7,814 nucleotides of DNA, from positions 1 to 7,814 of the forward strand of contig CAMLFH010000042.1 of NCBI GenBank assembly GCA_946479285.1, given 5' to 3'. The stretch comes from an uncultured Flavobacteriales bacterium. Its GTDB lineage: Bacteria > Bacteroidota > Bacteroidia > Flavobacteriales > Crocinitomicaceae. How positions within the stretch are numbered: position 1 is the stretch's first letter; the number at the start of each line of letters is the position of its first letter. Shown here one piece after another: positions 1-6,127 of the stretch. The position numbers and the translations under genes are program-made. The notes beneath the pieces are model-generated. The model was given only the letters and a program-made list of their open reading frames with translations. It was not told the origin of the DNA and made no database searches.

Positions 1-55
1 TGAACTATTGAACTATTGAACTATTGAACTATTGAACTATTGAACTATTGAACTA
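1..55. repeat. 8-bp tandem repeat, unit TTGAACTA, about 7 copies
   Basis: Six complete TTGAAC cores start at 8, 16, 24, 32, 40 and 48, exactly 8 bases apart, each followed by TA. A partial copy (TGAAC) opens the window, so the array extends beyond it to the left. It ends 9 bases before the hldD stop codon, on the downstream side of that gene; read on the hldD coding strand it is a run of GTTCAA cores. Copies are perfect, which suggests recent slippage or active homogenisation. There are no unique spacers, so it is not a CRISPR array. A related array lies at 3767-3820. Confidence 0.95.
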
Positions 56-64
56 ATTCTTATT

Positions 65-1030
65 TCAGATATATTTCTCCCCGATGAGGTAATTCTTCAC
101 ATAATCGTCAATTCCTTCTTCCAGGGTGTGGAATGGAATATCATATCCCTGATTGATCAATTTCTGCATATTTGCCTCTGTGAAATACTGGTACTTATCG
201 CGGATATCGATTGGAGTATCAATGAAGGAAATATTCGGTTCTTTTCCCAAAGCTTTGAAAGTGTTTTCAGCCAAAGCCAGGAATGTACGTGCTTTTCCGG
301 AACCCAGGTTATAAATTCCCGATTTCGCCGTTCCTTTCATCAAAAACTCGATCACCGAAACCAGGTCTTTCACGTATACAAAGTCGCGCATTTGTCCGCC
401 ATCTGTATAATCCGGGTTGTGGGAGCGGAACAACTTCATGGATCCGTGCTCTTTTACCTGGTTGAACGTATGGAAAATCACCGAAGCCATTCGTGCTTTG
501 TGGTATTCATTCGGTCCGTAAACATTGAAAAACTTAAGTCCGTACCAATGCGGAGGAGTGTCTGTCTGCTCCAAAGCCCACATATCAAACCATTGCTTGG
601 ACCATCCATAAGGATTCAATGGCTGTAATTCAGGCATCTTTGCTTCGTTGTCTTCGTAACCCAATTCGCCTAAACCATAAGTAGCCGCGGAACTTGCATA
701 AATCAACGGAATGCGGAATTTCACACAGTGATTCCAAACCATTTTGGAATAATCCACATTCAGCTCATCAAAGATTTGCTTGTCGAACTCGGTAGTATCT
801 GTGCGCGCTCCAATGTGCAGCACACAAGTAACCTCATCACCGAATTCTTTCATCCACTGATCAAAGTCATTTCGCTGAACCATCGCAACGAAAAGTTTTC
901 CATCCAGGTTGGCAGCTTTATCCGTTTGGGAAAAATCATCCACCAAAACCAGGTTATTAATGCCTTTGCTGTTTAAGGTTCCAACGATACAACTTCCGAT
1001 AAAACCTGCTGCTCCTGTAATGACGATCAT
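65..1030 (-). CDS. hldD: ADP-L-glycero-D-manno-heptose 6-epimerase
   Basis: The 321-residue product is a cytoplasmic short-chain dehydrogenase-type epimerase that inverts C6 of ADP-D-glycero-manno-heptose to give the L-glycero form used in the LPS inner core. Visible features are the NADP-binding glycine motif GAAGFIGS (residues 6-13), an acidic pair after the second strand (DD 31-32), the Ser/Thr catalytic stretch YASSAATYG (111-119) and the YxxxK pair Tyr141/Lys145 (YGWSK). The segments FFNVYGPNEYHKARMASV (168-184 region), LFRS (200-203) and DGGQMRDFVYVKD (210-222) distinguish HldD from GalE-like epimerases. Length is normal for the family and both ends are intact. The ATG at 1030 precedes the motif by five residues, as expected. 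It is 50 bases from the lipoprotein gene upstream and may be transcribed with it or from the motif at 1048-1055. Family assignment is firm; the exact nucleotide-sugar substrate is inferred from family. Confidence 0.94.
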   Translation of the reverse strand: MIVITGAAGFIGSCIVGTLNSKGINNLVLVDDFSQTDKAANLDGKLFVAMVQRNDFDQWMKEFGDEVTCVLHIGARTDTTEFDKQIFDELNVDYSKMVWNHCVKFRIPLIYASSAATYGLGELGYEDNEAKMPELQPLNPYGWSKQWFDMWALEQTDTPPHWYGLKFFNVYGPNEYHKARMASVIFHTFNQVKEHGSMKLFRSHNPDYTDGGQMRDFVYVKDLVSVIEFLMKGTAKSGIYNLGSGKARTFLALAENTFKALGKEPNISFIDTPIDIRDKYQYFTEANMQKLINQGYDIPFHTLEEGIDDYVKNYLIGEKYI

Positions 1031-1047
1031 GAATGCTAATTTTGATA

Positions 1048-1055
1048 CAAAATTA
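1048..1055 (-). promoter_or_regulatory. candidate -7 promoter element for hldD
   Basis: Read on the minus strand this is TAATTTTG, an exact match to the Bacteroidota -7 consensus TAnnTTTG. It ends 17 bases before the hldD ATG, so a transcript would carry a short leader. I see no clear TTTG -33 element 17-23 bases upstream, only AT-rich sequence, so this is a candidate and hldD could equally be read through from the genes upstream. Confidence 0.45.
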
Positions 1056-1080
1056 CGAAAGTAAAGTTAAATAAGCCGCT

Positions 1081-1581
1081 TCATTTTTGTCGTTTGAAAT
1101 ACCAGCGTTCAATAAGCCGAACTCTTCCCGAGGGAAACAGTTCTACATTTAAAATTTCCATTTTCCGATTGTTGAGTTTTTCGATAGTGAACAAACCCAT
1201 TGTATTTGTAAAGCCCGTGCCTAAATCATAATGGCCTAAGCCAAATTGATTCCCATCCGCACTCATCCACCAGCGGTTTGCATCAAAGAGCGTTTGTTTG
1301 AAATAAGAGTTTACCTCATCCTGAAGTACTAAGGTATATTGCAGGTCGTAAGCATCGATGTATTCAAAGTTATCATCGTGGTACAAAAACAACGTACCCA
1401 AATCAGTCCACTCATTCGTACCGGCTGAAACTCCCAGCGTATCGAAGTTTTCATGGACCACTTTTTCAATTGTCCAGGGTCCTGCGGCCCGGGTCATCAC
1501 CTTTTTAGGCTCATTTTTAAAACAACCGGTTAATTGGAAGAGCAAAATCCCCCATAAGATAACTACCTTAATCTTTTTCAT
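1081..1581 (-). CDS. small exported lipoprotein, possibly lipocalin-like
   Basis: The ATG at 1581 gives 166 residues. An in-frame TTG at 1590 is possible, but the ATG gives a textbook lipoprotein signal: MKK, a hydrophobic stretch, then the lipobox LTGC with the lipidated Cys at residue 20. The mature part has no motif I recognise by name. It starts with a GPWTIEKV strand, continues with alternating hydrophobic/polar stretches (GTLFLYHDDNFEYID, MGLFTIEKL, RKMEILNVEL) and ends in RVRLIERWYF; this pattern with an early Trp resembles the lipocalin-like lipoproteins common in Flavobacteriia, which is an inference from pattern only. The start overlaps the end of the upstream barrel gene by 14 bases, so it is likely the last gene of that three-gene operon and its product probably sits in the outer membrane near those proteins. 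Function unknown. Confidence 0.8.
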   Translation of the reverse strand: MKKIKVVILWGILLFQLTGCFKNEPKKVMTRAAGPWTIEKVVHENFDTLGVSAGTNEWTDLGTLFLYHDDNFEYIDAYDLQYTLVLQDEVNSYFKQTLFDANRWWMSADGNQFGLGHYDLGTGFTNTMGLFTIEKLNNRKMEILNVELFPSGRVRLIERWYFKRQK

Positions 1582-2335
1582 TTGAACCAAATGTTAGCTG
1601 GAGTCCGAAAACACCTTTTGAAATTCTATAAACTTCTTTCAAGCCATCGTTAATAGCCGAAATTTGATCTTGCGTTGCAGTGGAAGGGAAGTATTTTGCA
1701 TCCGTTGCGCTGTTGGATTCTGAAAAATCTCCTCCCAGGTATTCCGATTTATTGATTGTGATGCTCAGATCCAAAAAGATACCTATCCGTTTTGTGAATC
1801 GGTACTCCAATCGGCCGCCGGCACTTCCTACCAGCCGCCAACTGGTATAAATGCCATTTAAATCCTTCTCTCCGCCATAGCTCTTAATTTTTCCATAGGT
1901 GAAATACGCATTCAGGTTCAACGTATTAATACTCATTGTTACATAAGGTATAAATGCAAACTTTTCTTTCCCGATCCGTCCTCCCAGCTGCAGATCGAAA
2001 TAAGTATTCTTAAACCGGAACGATCTGCTCTGGTCGTAAATAAATGTGGCTTTCGATTCAAAGCTGGTAACTTGTCCGATGTTTATTCCGGCAATAAAAA
2101 ACTTTATGCGGCACATACCCCCAAAATGATACCCGATACCGAAGGGATTAAACTTTGCCGGTTTGATCATTGAACTTCCGCTATTTTGCTGGTTATAACT
2201 ATCCAGGTATGTTTTGAATCCCGGAAAATTCAGTTTGGAAGAACTTACCCCGGCCAGAGCCTGGAATTCGAATTGCCCAAAGCTGATATTCCTGCAAGAA
2301 ATCAGCAAAATTGCAAGTAGGATGAATTGTTTCAT
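1568..2335 (-). CDS. outer-membrane beta-barrel-like protein (255 aa)
   Basis: The 255-residue product starts with a signal sequence (MKQ, then a hydrophobic stretch to about residue 13). Cleavage is most likely after SFG at residue 20, leaving a mature Gln N-terminus typical of Bacteroidota; LISC at 11-14 also fits a lipobox, so a lipoprotein cannot be excluded. The mature chain is rich in alternating aromatic/Gly strands and ends with GVFGLQLTF, a beta-signal-like last strand followed by a short tail, which fits an OMP_b-brl-type barrel. The segment LEYRFTKRIGIFLDLSIT (176-193) resembles FTYSPWKRVGFFYDLGFT in the neighbouring gene, suggesting the two are distant paralogues. Its ATG overlaps the upstream stop as ATGA, implying translational coupling. 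Ligand and function unknown. Confidence 0.82.
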   Translation of the reverse strand: MKQFILLAILLISCRNISFGQFEFQALAGVSSSKLNFPGFKTYLDSYNQQNSGSSMIKPAKFNPFGIGYHFGGMCRIKFFIAGINIGQVTSFESKATFIYDQSRSFRFKNTYFDLQLGGRIGKEKFAFIPYVTMSINTLNLNAYFTYGKIKSYGGEKDLNGIYTSWRLVGSAGGRLEYRFTKRIGIFLDLSITINKSEYLGGDFSESNSATDAKYFPSTATQDQISAINDGLKEVYRISKGVFGLQLTFGSNEKD

Positions 2336-3111
2336 TTGCTAATTTGTGGTTTGATAATAAATCCGCACTGGATATAATTCAGGTTAAAAGTCCATTTGGA
2401 ATAGAGTACGCCCAGCCCTACTGCAGACATTCGATTAAAGGCAAAGCCAATTTCAGGACGCAGAGATACCTGGAGCTTATCCAGTTGAACTACTGAAAAA
2501 TCGATTCCAAATCCATTGACAATATTGAGTTCTTTAGATCCGGGCTTGTAAGTGCTCGAACTTAATTTTAACTTGTACCCCATCGTTTCATTTTTGAATT
2601 CGGGGCTTCCCGGCGAACTTGCGCTGAACCGAATGCGGTAACGGGTAAATCCGAGATCATAGAAAAAGCCGACCCGTTTCCAGGGAGAGTAAGTGAAATT
2701 GTAGTGAATTCCCCCAAATTTTGATTTGAGAGCAAATGTCTCTTCGATATTCCTGGTGATATTGGTCCGTTTGCCGGACGCCCCGTTAGTCCTTCCTTCG
2801 AAGTATAAACTGTGCTTCATGGTTTCGGATGATTCGAATTCCAAACCGAGAACAAGCCCCCTGTTAAGCTGGTCCCAACGAAGTTCTTTGTTGATCTCGT
2901 AAACATCTGTTGAACCGGAAAAATCAGGCGTATTGGAAGTTGGATCAAATGAATAATCATACCCCAGGTTGAATTTTGCGGCCATATTTGCCTGCTGACT
3001 TTCCAGGTAATTGTAGCGCCCGCCAACAACCCCGATCAGCAACCTGATTTGTGTACTTCCATAAAAACATGGAAAAACAAGAAAAGCGATAAGCATTCGT
3101 TTTTTAATCAT
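2332..3111 (-). CDS. outer-membrane beta-barrel-like protein (259 aa)
   Basis: I place the start at the ATG at 3111 (259 residues), not the upstream in-frame TTG at 3147. The ATG gives a normal signal peptide (MIKKRMLIAFLVFPCFYGSTQ, cleavage near residues 19-21), whereas the longer form would bury it behind twelve non-signal residues. The mature protein shows alternating strands typical of small Bacteroidota outer-membrane barrels, such as LVLGLEFESSE, KHSLYFEGRT, KFGGIHYNFTYSPWKRVGFFYDLGFT (131-156) and a C-terminal WTFNLNYIQCGFII. No enzymatic motif is visible. It is the first gene of a probable three-gene operon with the 255-residue barrel and the lipoprotein, and its stop overlaps the next ATG by four bases. 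Close family is not recognised; an outer-membrane location is inferred from signal and strand pattern. Confidence 0.8.
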   Translation of the reverse strand: MIKKRMLIAFLVFPCFYGSTQIRLLIGVVGGRYNYLESQQANMAAKFNLGYDYSFDPTSNTPDFSGSTDVYEINKELRWDQLNRGLVLGLEFESSETMKHSLYFEGRTNGASGKRTNITRNIEETFALKSKFGGIHYNFTYSPWKRVGFFYDLGFTRYRIRFSASSPGSPEFKNETMGYKLKLSSSTYKPGSKELNIVNGFGIDFSVVQLDKLQVSLRPEIGFAFNRMSAVGLGVLYSKWTFNLNYIQCGFIIKPQISK

Positions 3112-3125
3112 CTCTGCAAAGTTGA

Positions 3126-3287
3126 ACAAGACCTGGTCAACAGGCAATATATCAAATGAGGTATTTAATACAAGACCAGGCAGAATCCACTCGCACCAAA
3201 ACCGGCTTTTTTTAACAAGCTTCTAATTCGGAAAACCGCTTTATCAGTAAAAATTAGTAACTTTACACGCAATTTTTCAAGACTTGG
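3126..3287. promoter_or_regulatory. three CAAGACNNGG motifs in the divergent intergenic region
   Basis: The divergent gap between the barrel operon and queD holds CAAGACCTGG (3127-3136), CAAGACCAGG (3171-3180) and CAAGACTTGG (3278-3287), all in the same orientation. The first two share ACAAGACCnGG, 44 bases apart, and CCTGGTC (3132-3138) also forms a 7-bp inverted repeat with GACCAGG (3174-3180). The third covers the proposed TTG start of queD. This could be an operator for a regulator of the divergent genes, but the motif is short and chance recurrence is possible. Confidence 0.3.
3258..3265 (+). promoter_or_regulatory. candidate -7 promoter element for queD
   Basis: TAACTTTA, followed by CACGC, differs by one base from the Bacteroidota -7 consensus TAnnTTTG. 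It ends 18 bases before the proposed queD TTG, so transcription would start only about 10-15 bases ahead of translation. No convincing TTTG -33 element at the usual spacing is seen; TTTA at 3240-3243 is too close. Confidence 0.38.
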
Positions 3288-3715
3288 AAACAGTATACAT
3301 TACCCGAAGAGAACATTTCAATGCAGCCCATAAATTATGGCGCGAGGAATGGTCTGATGAAAAAAACGAAGAAGTTTTTGGTAAGTGCAGCAATAAAAAC
3401 TGGCACGGACACAACTTTGAATTGTTTGTAACCGTGAAAGGAGAACCAAATCCGGAAACCGGTTTCGTGATCAATTTGAAAGATCTTAGTGTGATCATCA
3501 AAGAATTGGTCATCGAACAACTCGATCACAAAAATTTAAACCTTGATGTCCCTTTCCTAAAAGGAAAATTGGCTTCTACGGAAAACCTGGCTATCGAAAT
3601 CTGGAAGATTATTGACTCACCAATCCGCGAGTTAGGTGGACAGCTCTGCAAGATCAAACTGGTGGAGACCGAAAATAATTATGTAGAATACTTTGGCGGG
3701 AAAGAACCGTTTTAA
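3284..3715 (+). CDS. queD: 6-carboxytetrahydropterin synthase / 6-pyruvoyl-tetrahydropterin synthase family
   Basis: The 143-residue cytoplasmic enzyme takes dihydroneopterin triphosphate, the FolE product, to 6-carboxy-tetrahydropterin for queuosine synthesis, or to a pyruvoyl pterin in the PTPS branch. Zinc ligands are visible as His16 (NAAHKL), His41 and His43 (WHGHNF). The candidate catalytic Cys35 lies in GKCSNKNWHGH, Asp81-His82 in QLDHKNLN, and the pterin-anchoring Glu128 in LVETENN. The Cys-x5-HGH spacing is that of animal-type PTPS, not the Cys-x3-HGH of E. coli QueD, so the branch is uncertain from sequence alone. No in-frame ATG exists upstream before a stop at 3248, so translation must begin at TTG 3284 (or ATT 3272); TTG gives METVYITRREHF, which fits the family N-terminus. 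folE follows on the same strand after the repeat region, supporting a pterin role. Confidence 0.88.
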   Translation: METVYITRREHFNAAHKLWREEWSDEKNEEVFGKCSNKNWHGHNFELFVTVKGEPNPETGFVINLKDLSVIIKELVIEQLDHKNLNLDVPFLKGKLASTENLAIEIWKIIDSPIRELGGQLCKIKLVETENNYVEYFGGKEPF

Positions 3716-3719
3716 ATAA

Positions 3720-3772
3720 GTTCAAAGACAAGTTCAATGAGGTTCAAAAAGTTTAAAGGGTTCAATTTGAAC
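3720..3772 (+). repeat. degenerate GTTCAA direct repeats ending in a 13-bp palindrome
   Basis: Immediately after the queD stop, GTTCAA occurs at 3720, 3732, 3742 and 3760, with a one-base variant GTTTAA at 3751. The last copy forms the perfect palindrome GTTCAATTTGAAC (3760-3772, single central T), at which the repeat polarity switches to the TTGAAC array. In the transcript the GUUCAA copies can pair with the downstream UUGAAC copies, so a long imperfect hairpin between queD and folE is possible. Confidence 0.75.
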
Positions 3773-3820
3773 ATTTGAACATTTGAACATTTGAACATTT
3801 GAACATTTGAACATTTGAAC
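3767..3820 (+). repeat. 8-bp tandem repeat, unit TTGAACAT, 7 copies
   Basis: Perfect TTGAAC cores start at 3767, 3775, 3783, 3791, 3799, 3807 and 3815, each followed by AT. The unit shares its first six bases with the TTGAACTA array at the start of the window and differs only by the order of the last two (AT instead of TA). The array ends 15 bases before the folE ATG. Because the unit is not a multiple of three, copy changes shift the reading frame of anything read through it, while inside this gap they only alter spacing. Confidence 0.95.
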
Positions 3821-3835
3821 ATAACAAATTTAAGC

Positions 3836-4426
3836 ATGAGCGATTTTCATTACAACGACGACACGACAGAAAACATTTCCAACATTTACAAATCCATTCT
3901 TTCACAAATCGGGGAAAATCCGGAACGCGAAGGACTTTTAAAAACTCCCGAACGTGTTGCAAAAGCATTGCAGTTCCTAACGCAGGGATACGACATCAAA
4001 CCGGAAGACATCCTGAAAAGTGCTTTGTTCCACGAAGAATATTCGGAAATGGTCATCGTAAAAAGTATTGAAGTATATTCCATGTGCGAGCACCACATGC
4101 TGCCATTCTTCGGAAAAGCACACATTGCTTATATCCCGAACGGAACGATTGTGGGATTGAGTAAAATTCCGCGTGTGGTTGACGCATTTAGCCGCAGATT
4201 GCAGGTTCAGGAACGTTTGACTATTGAAATCCGTGATTGTATCCAGGAAACGCTGAAACCAAAAGGAGTTGCAGTAGTATTGGAATGTCAGCACATGTGC
4301 ATGCAGATGCGCGGTGTTCAGAAACAAAATTCAGTGACTACTTCCAGCGCATTTACCGGATTATTCCTGAGCAACGATTCTACCCGGAAAGAGTTTATTA
4401 ACTTAGTGCAGGCAAAATTACATTAG
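3836..4426 (+). CDS. folE: GTP cyclohydrolase I
   Basis: The 196-residue product converts GTP to 7,8-dihydroneopterin triphosphate plus formate in the cytoplasm, feeding folate, queuosine and pterin synthesis. The zinc site is complete: Cys84 and His87 in [20 protein letters not shown], and Cys155 in [13 protein letters not shown]. His86 and His153 match the family's conserved active-site histidines. Other hallmarks are [14 protein letters not shown] (31-44), [23 protein letters not shown] (107-129) and the C-terminal SSAFTGLF (170-177). Length is normal for the short bacterial type I enzyme. I chose the ATG at 3836; an in-frame TTG at 3815 lies in the last unit of the tandem repeat and would add seven residues of repeat-derived sequence. 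It lies 120 bases after queD and 33 before the transglutaminase gene. Confidence 0.96.
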   Translation: MSDFHYNDDTTENISNIYKSILSQIGENPEREGLLKTPERVAKALQFLTQGYDIKPEDILKSALFHEEYSEMVIVKSIEVYSMCEHHMLPFFGKAHIAYIPNGTIVGLSKIPRVVDAFSRRLQVQERLTIEIRDCIQETLKPKGVAVVLECQHMCMQMRGVQKQNSVTTSSAFTGLFLSNDSTRKEFINLVQAKLH

Positions 4427-4429
4427 ATC

Positions 4430-4444
4430 AGGCAGATAATGCCT
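4430..4444 (+). other. small hairpin in the folE to transglutaminase gap
   Basis: AGGCA and TGCCT form a perfect 5-bp stem around a GATAA loop, 4 bases after the folE stop and 15 before the next ATG. There is no T-run after it, so it is not a convincing intrinsic terminator. It may be a weak attenuator, a processing site, or chance. Confidence 0.2.
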
Positions 4445-4459
4445 AACACCTAAACTATC

Positions 4460-6127
4460 ATGATCAAAAACACTACTCATTTAATACTGATTCTGGTATC
4501 TTTTTTTACCGGAACGGTGGTTTTTGGAGCTGAAGAACTGAAATTTTCTTTGGAAAAAACCGTTATTTCCGTTCATTCGATCGGGTCTTATCAAAGCACC
4601 AATTATTTTGAAGGGTCCAATGAAACAAGTACTCCTCAAACTTTTTATTTTTCCATCAGTGAAACGGAGAAACTGGTCTCCAAACAAGGTACTTTTACCA
4701 TTAACGGCAAAGCGCAAAAAATCAAATTCGAGTCCAACCTAACGGTTTCAAGTATTAACTGGGGCTCTGTTTTCAATGGCATTCGAACCTATAGCTTTAG
4801 TGTTCCGGCAAACTGCCTGTTCAAATTCGACTATCAAACTACGGCAACGGAACTCATTTTTTTGACCGATATTTTCAAGGACGGGATCAATGATGCCGAT
4901 GACTTCTCTTATGAAATCACTCTCCCTGAAAATTTGGAGGCTTCCTTCAGACATCGAACAGCCAAAAAATCAGGTCGTTTTGTGATCACCAGTCAGGACT
5001 TTGAAACAGATGAAGAACGTCTTTACTTTCTGATTCATCCAAAAGGATTGGATCCCAACGCTTATTTTAATGATTGGTTCGTTCAGAAAATAAAAGATCA
5101 TCCTTCTCTGAATCTCGAGTACCTTCCTGAAAACATCCGGGATCTTGCCAAAAAAGGAAAATCACTCGAATTGGCCCAGGCTTGTTATGAGTATGTGCAG
5201 GAAAACATTGTCTACTTAGATATTGAGAACGGATTAAATGCCCTGATTCCGCGACAGGCAAATCTAACCATCCAGAATAAATACGGTGATTGTAAGGATA
5301 TGGCCATGCTTCTGCATCAAATGTACCAGGCATTTGGTTTCGAATCGTATCTCAGTGTTTCGAAAACATCTGTCAAAAAAGACCTTTATGATTTTCCTTC
5401 CATTGCAATGGCAAATCACATGATCGTTTCGTTGGTTTGGGATAATAAGATCATCTACCTCGACGGTACGGAAAAACAATGTTTGTTTGGAGACCCGAGC
5501 ATGCAAATTTTGGGAACAGAGGCATTCTTGCTGCAAAAGAAAGAAAATCCGTATCAGCATGTTCCGGAAACCTTGTTGTTTCAACCCAAAGTATCCTTCG
5601 ACTATGAATTTTATCTGAACGAATCGAATCAACCGGCGTATCGCTTAAAGATGAATTTCCGCGAAAAATTTGCCCTGATCTTTGTGCATCTTTACAACTA
5701 CAACGACAATTCCGAAAGCATGAAAAAAGTCGTCAATTACCTGATTCCCTATTCGCATCAGATTGACAGTTCGTTTACGGACAAACACCAAACATCGATT
5801 TATGTTTCCTGCAATCTTCCCAAGTCCTACTTCAATGCTGTAAACGATCAGCAGTACATTGATTTGAAATGTCTGCCCGAACTCAATAAATTGATCCAGG
5901 TGGTCTATAATGGCGACAGTGCGCGCTTTGCGGCAGATTTCAACTTTTCTTTCAATCATTTAAAATTCAAATCAGGTTTTGATACCGGCAAGAACATTGA
6001 TTTTGAGACCTTGAATACCCAAAGCAGATTTAACATGCACCTGACGAAGGAAAATTCCGGAAGCAAAGGTGTATTGATCAATTATTGGAAAACCTATATT
6101 TTAAAACCCGCAACTTATCAACCATGA
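4460..6127 (+). CDS. exported transglutaminase-like protein with intact catalytic triad
   Basis: The 555-residue product has a signal peptide (MIKN, hydrophobic 7-22, likely cleavage after FGA at 24). Next comes a beta-rich DUF3857-like region (about 27-200, with WGSVFNGIRTYSFSVPA at 101-117 and YEITLPENLEASF at 151-163), then a transglutaminase/papain-fold core (about 235-340) and a beta-rich C-terminal region. The core keeps a full triad: Cys278 in NKYGDCKDMAMLLHQM, His320 in AMANHMIVSL and Asp335 in IIYLDGTEK. Proteins with this core in Bacteroidota are mostly uncharacterised; protease, peptide cross-linking or binding roles are all possible. The location is periplasm or cell surface, inferred from the signal. 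No Shine-Dalgarno sequence is visible before the ATG. The stop overlaps the start of the next gene as ATGA, so the two are probably translated together and may act as a pair. Confidence 0.85.
   Translation: MIKNTTHLILILVSFFTGTVVFGAEELKFSLEKTVISVHSIGSYQSTNYFEGSNETSTPQTFYFSISETEKLVSKQGTFTINGKAQKIKFESNLTVSSINWGSVFNGIRTYSFSVPANCLFKFDYQTTATELIFLTDIFKDGINDADDFSYEITLPENLEASFRHRTAKKSGRFVITSQDFETDEERLYFLIHPKGLDPNAYFNDWFVQKIKDHPSLNLEYLPENIRDLAKKGKSLELAQACYEYVQENIVYLDIENGLNALIPRQANLTIQNKYGDCKDMAMLLHQMYQAFGFESYLSVSKTSVKKDLYDFPSIAMANHMIVSLVWDNKIIYLDGTEKQCLFGDPSMQILGTEAFLLQKKENPYQHVPETLLFQPKVSFDYEFYLNESNQPAYRLKMNFREKFALIFVHLYNYNDNSESMKKVVNYLIPYSHQIDSSFTDKHQTSIYVSCNLPKSYFNAVNDQQYIDLKCLPELNKLIQVVYNGDSARFAADFNFSFNHLKFKSGFDTGKNIDFETLNTQSRFNMHLTKENSGSKGVLINYWKTYILKPATYQP

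Noticed and set aside
128..628. Plus-strand open frame of 166 codons across hldD
   Set aside because: It lies entirely inside hldD on the opposite strand, has no recognisable motif and a low-complexity composition expected of a shadow frame.
2294..2335. LISC at residues 11-14 of the 255-residue protein as a lipobox
   Set aside because: It fits the pattern, but SFG|Q seven residues later followed by barrel-like sequence fits ordinary signal peptidase I cleavage better; left as an alternative only.
3117..3124. CAACTTTG on the minus strand as a -7 promoter element for the barrel operon
   Set aside because: It is one base off consensus, sits only five bases before the ATG, and the nearest TTTG upstream is 28 bases away, outside the usual spacing.
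3112..3147. Extended TTG start at 3147 for the 259-residue barrel gene
   Set aside because: It would place twelve residues without signal character before a good signal peptide beginning at the ATG at 3111.
3199..3242. AAAACCGGCTTT and AAAACCGCTTT as a terminator between the divergent operons
   Set aside because: They are direct near-repeats, do not form a stem with a proper loop, and a terminator is not expected between divergent genes.
3765..3820. Repeat array as a CRISPR
   Set aside because: Units are 8 bases long and head-to-tail without unique spacers, and no cas gene is nearby.
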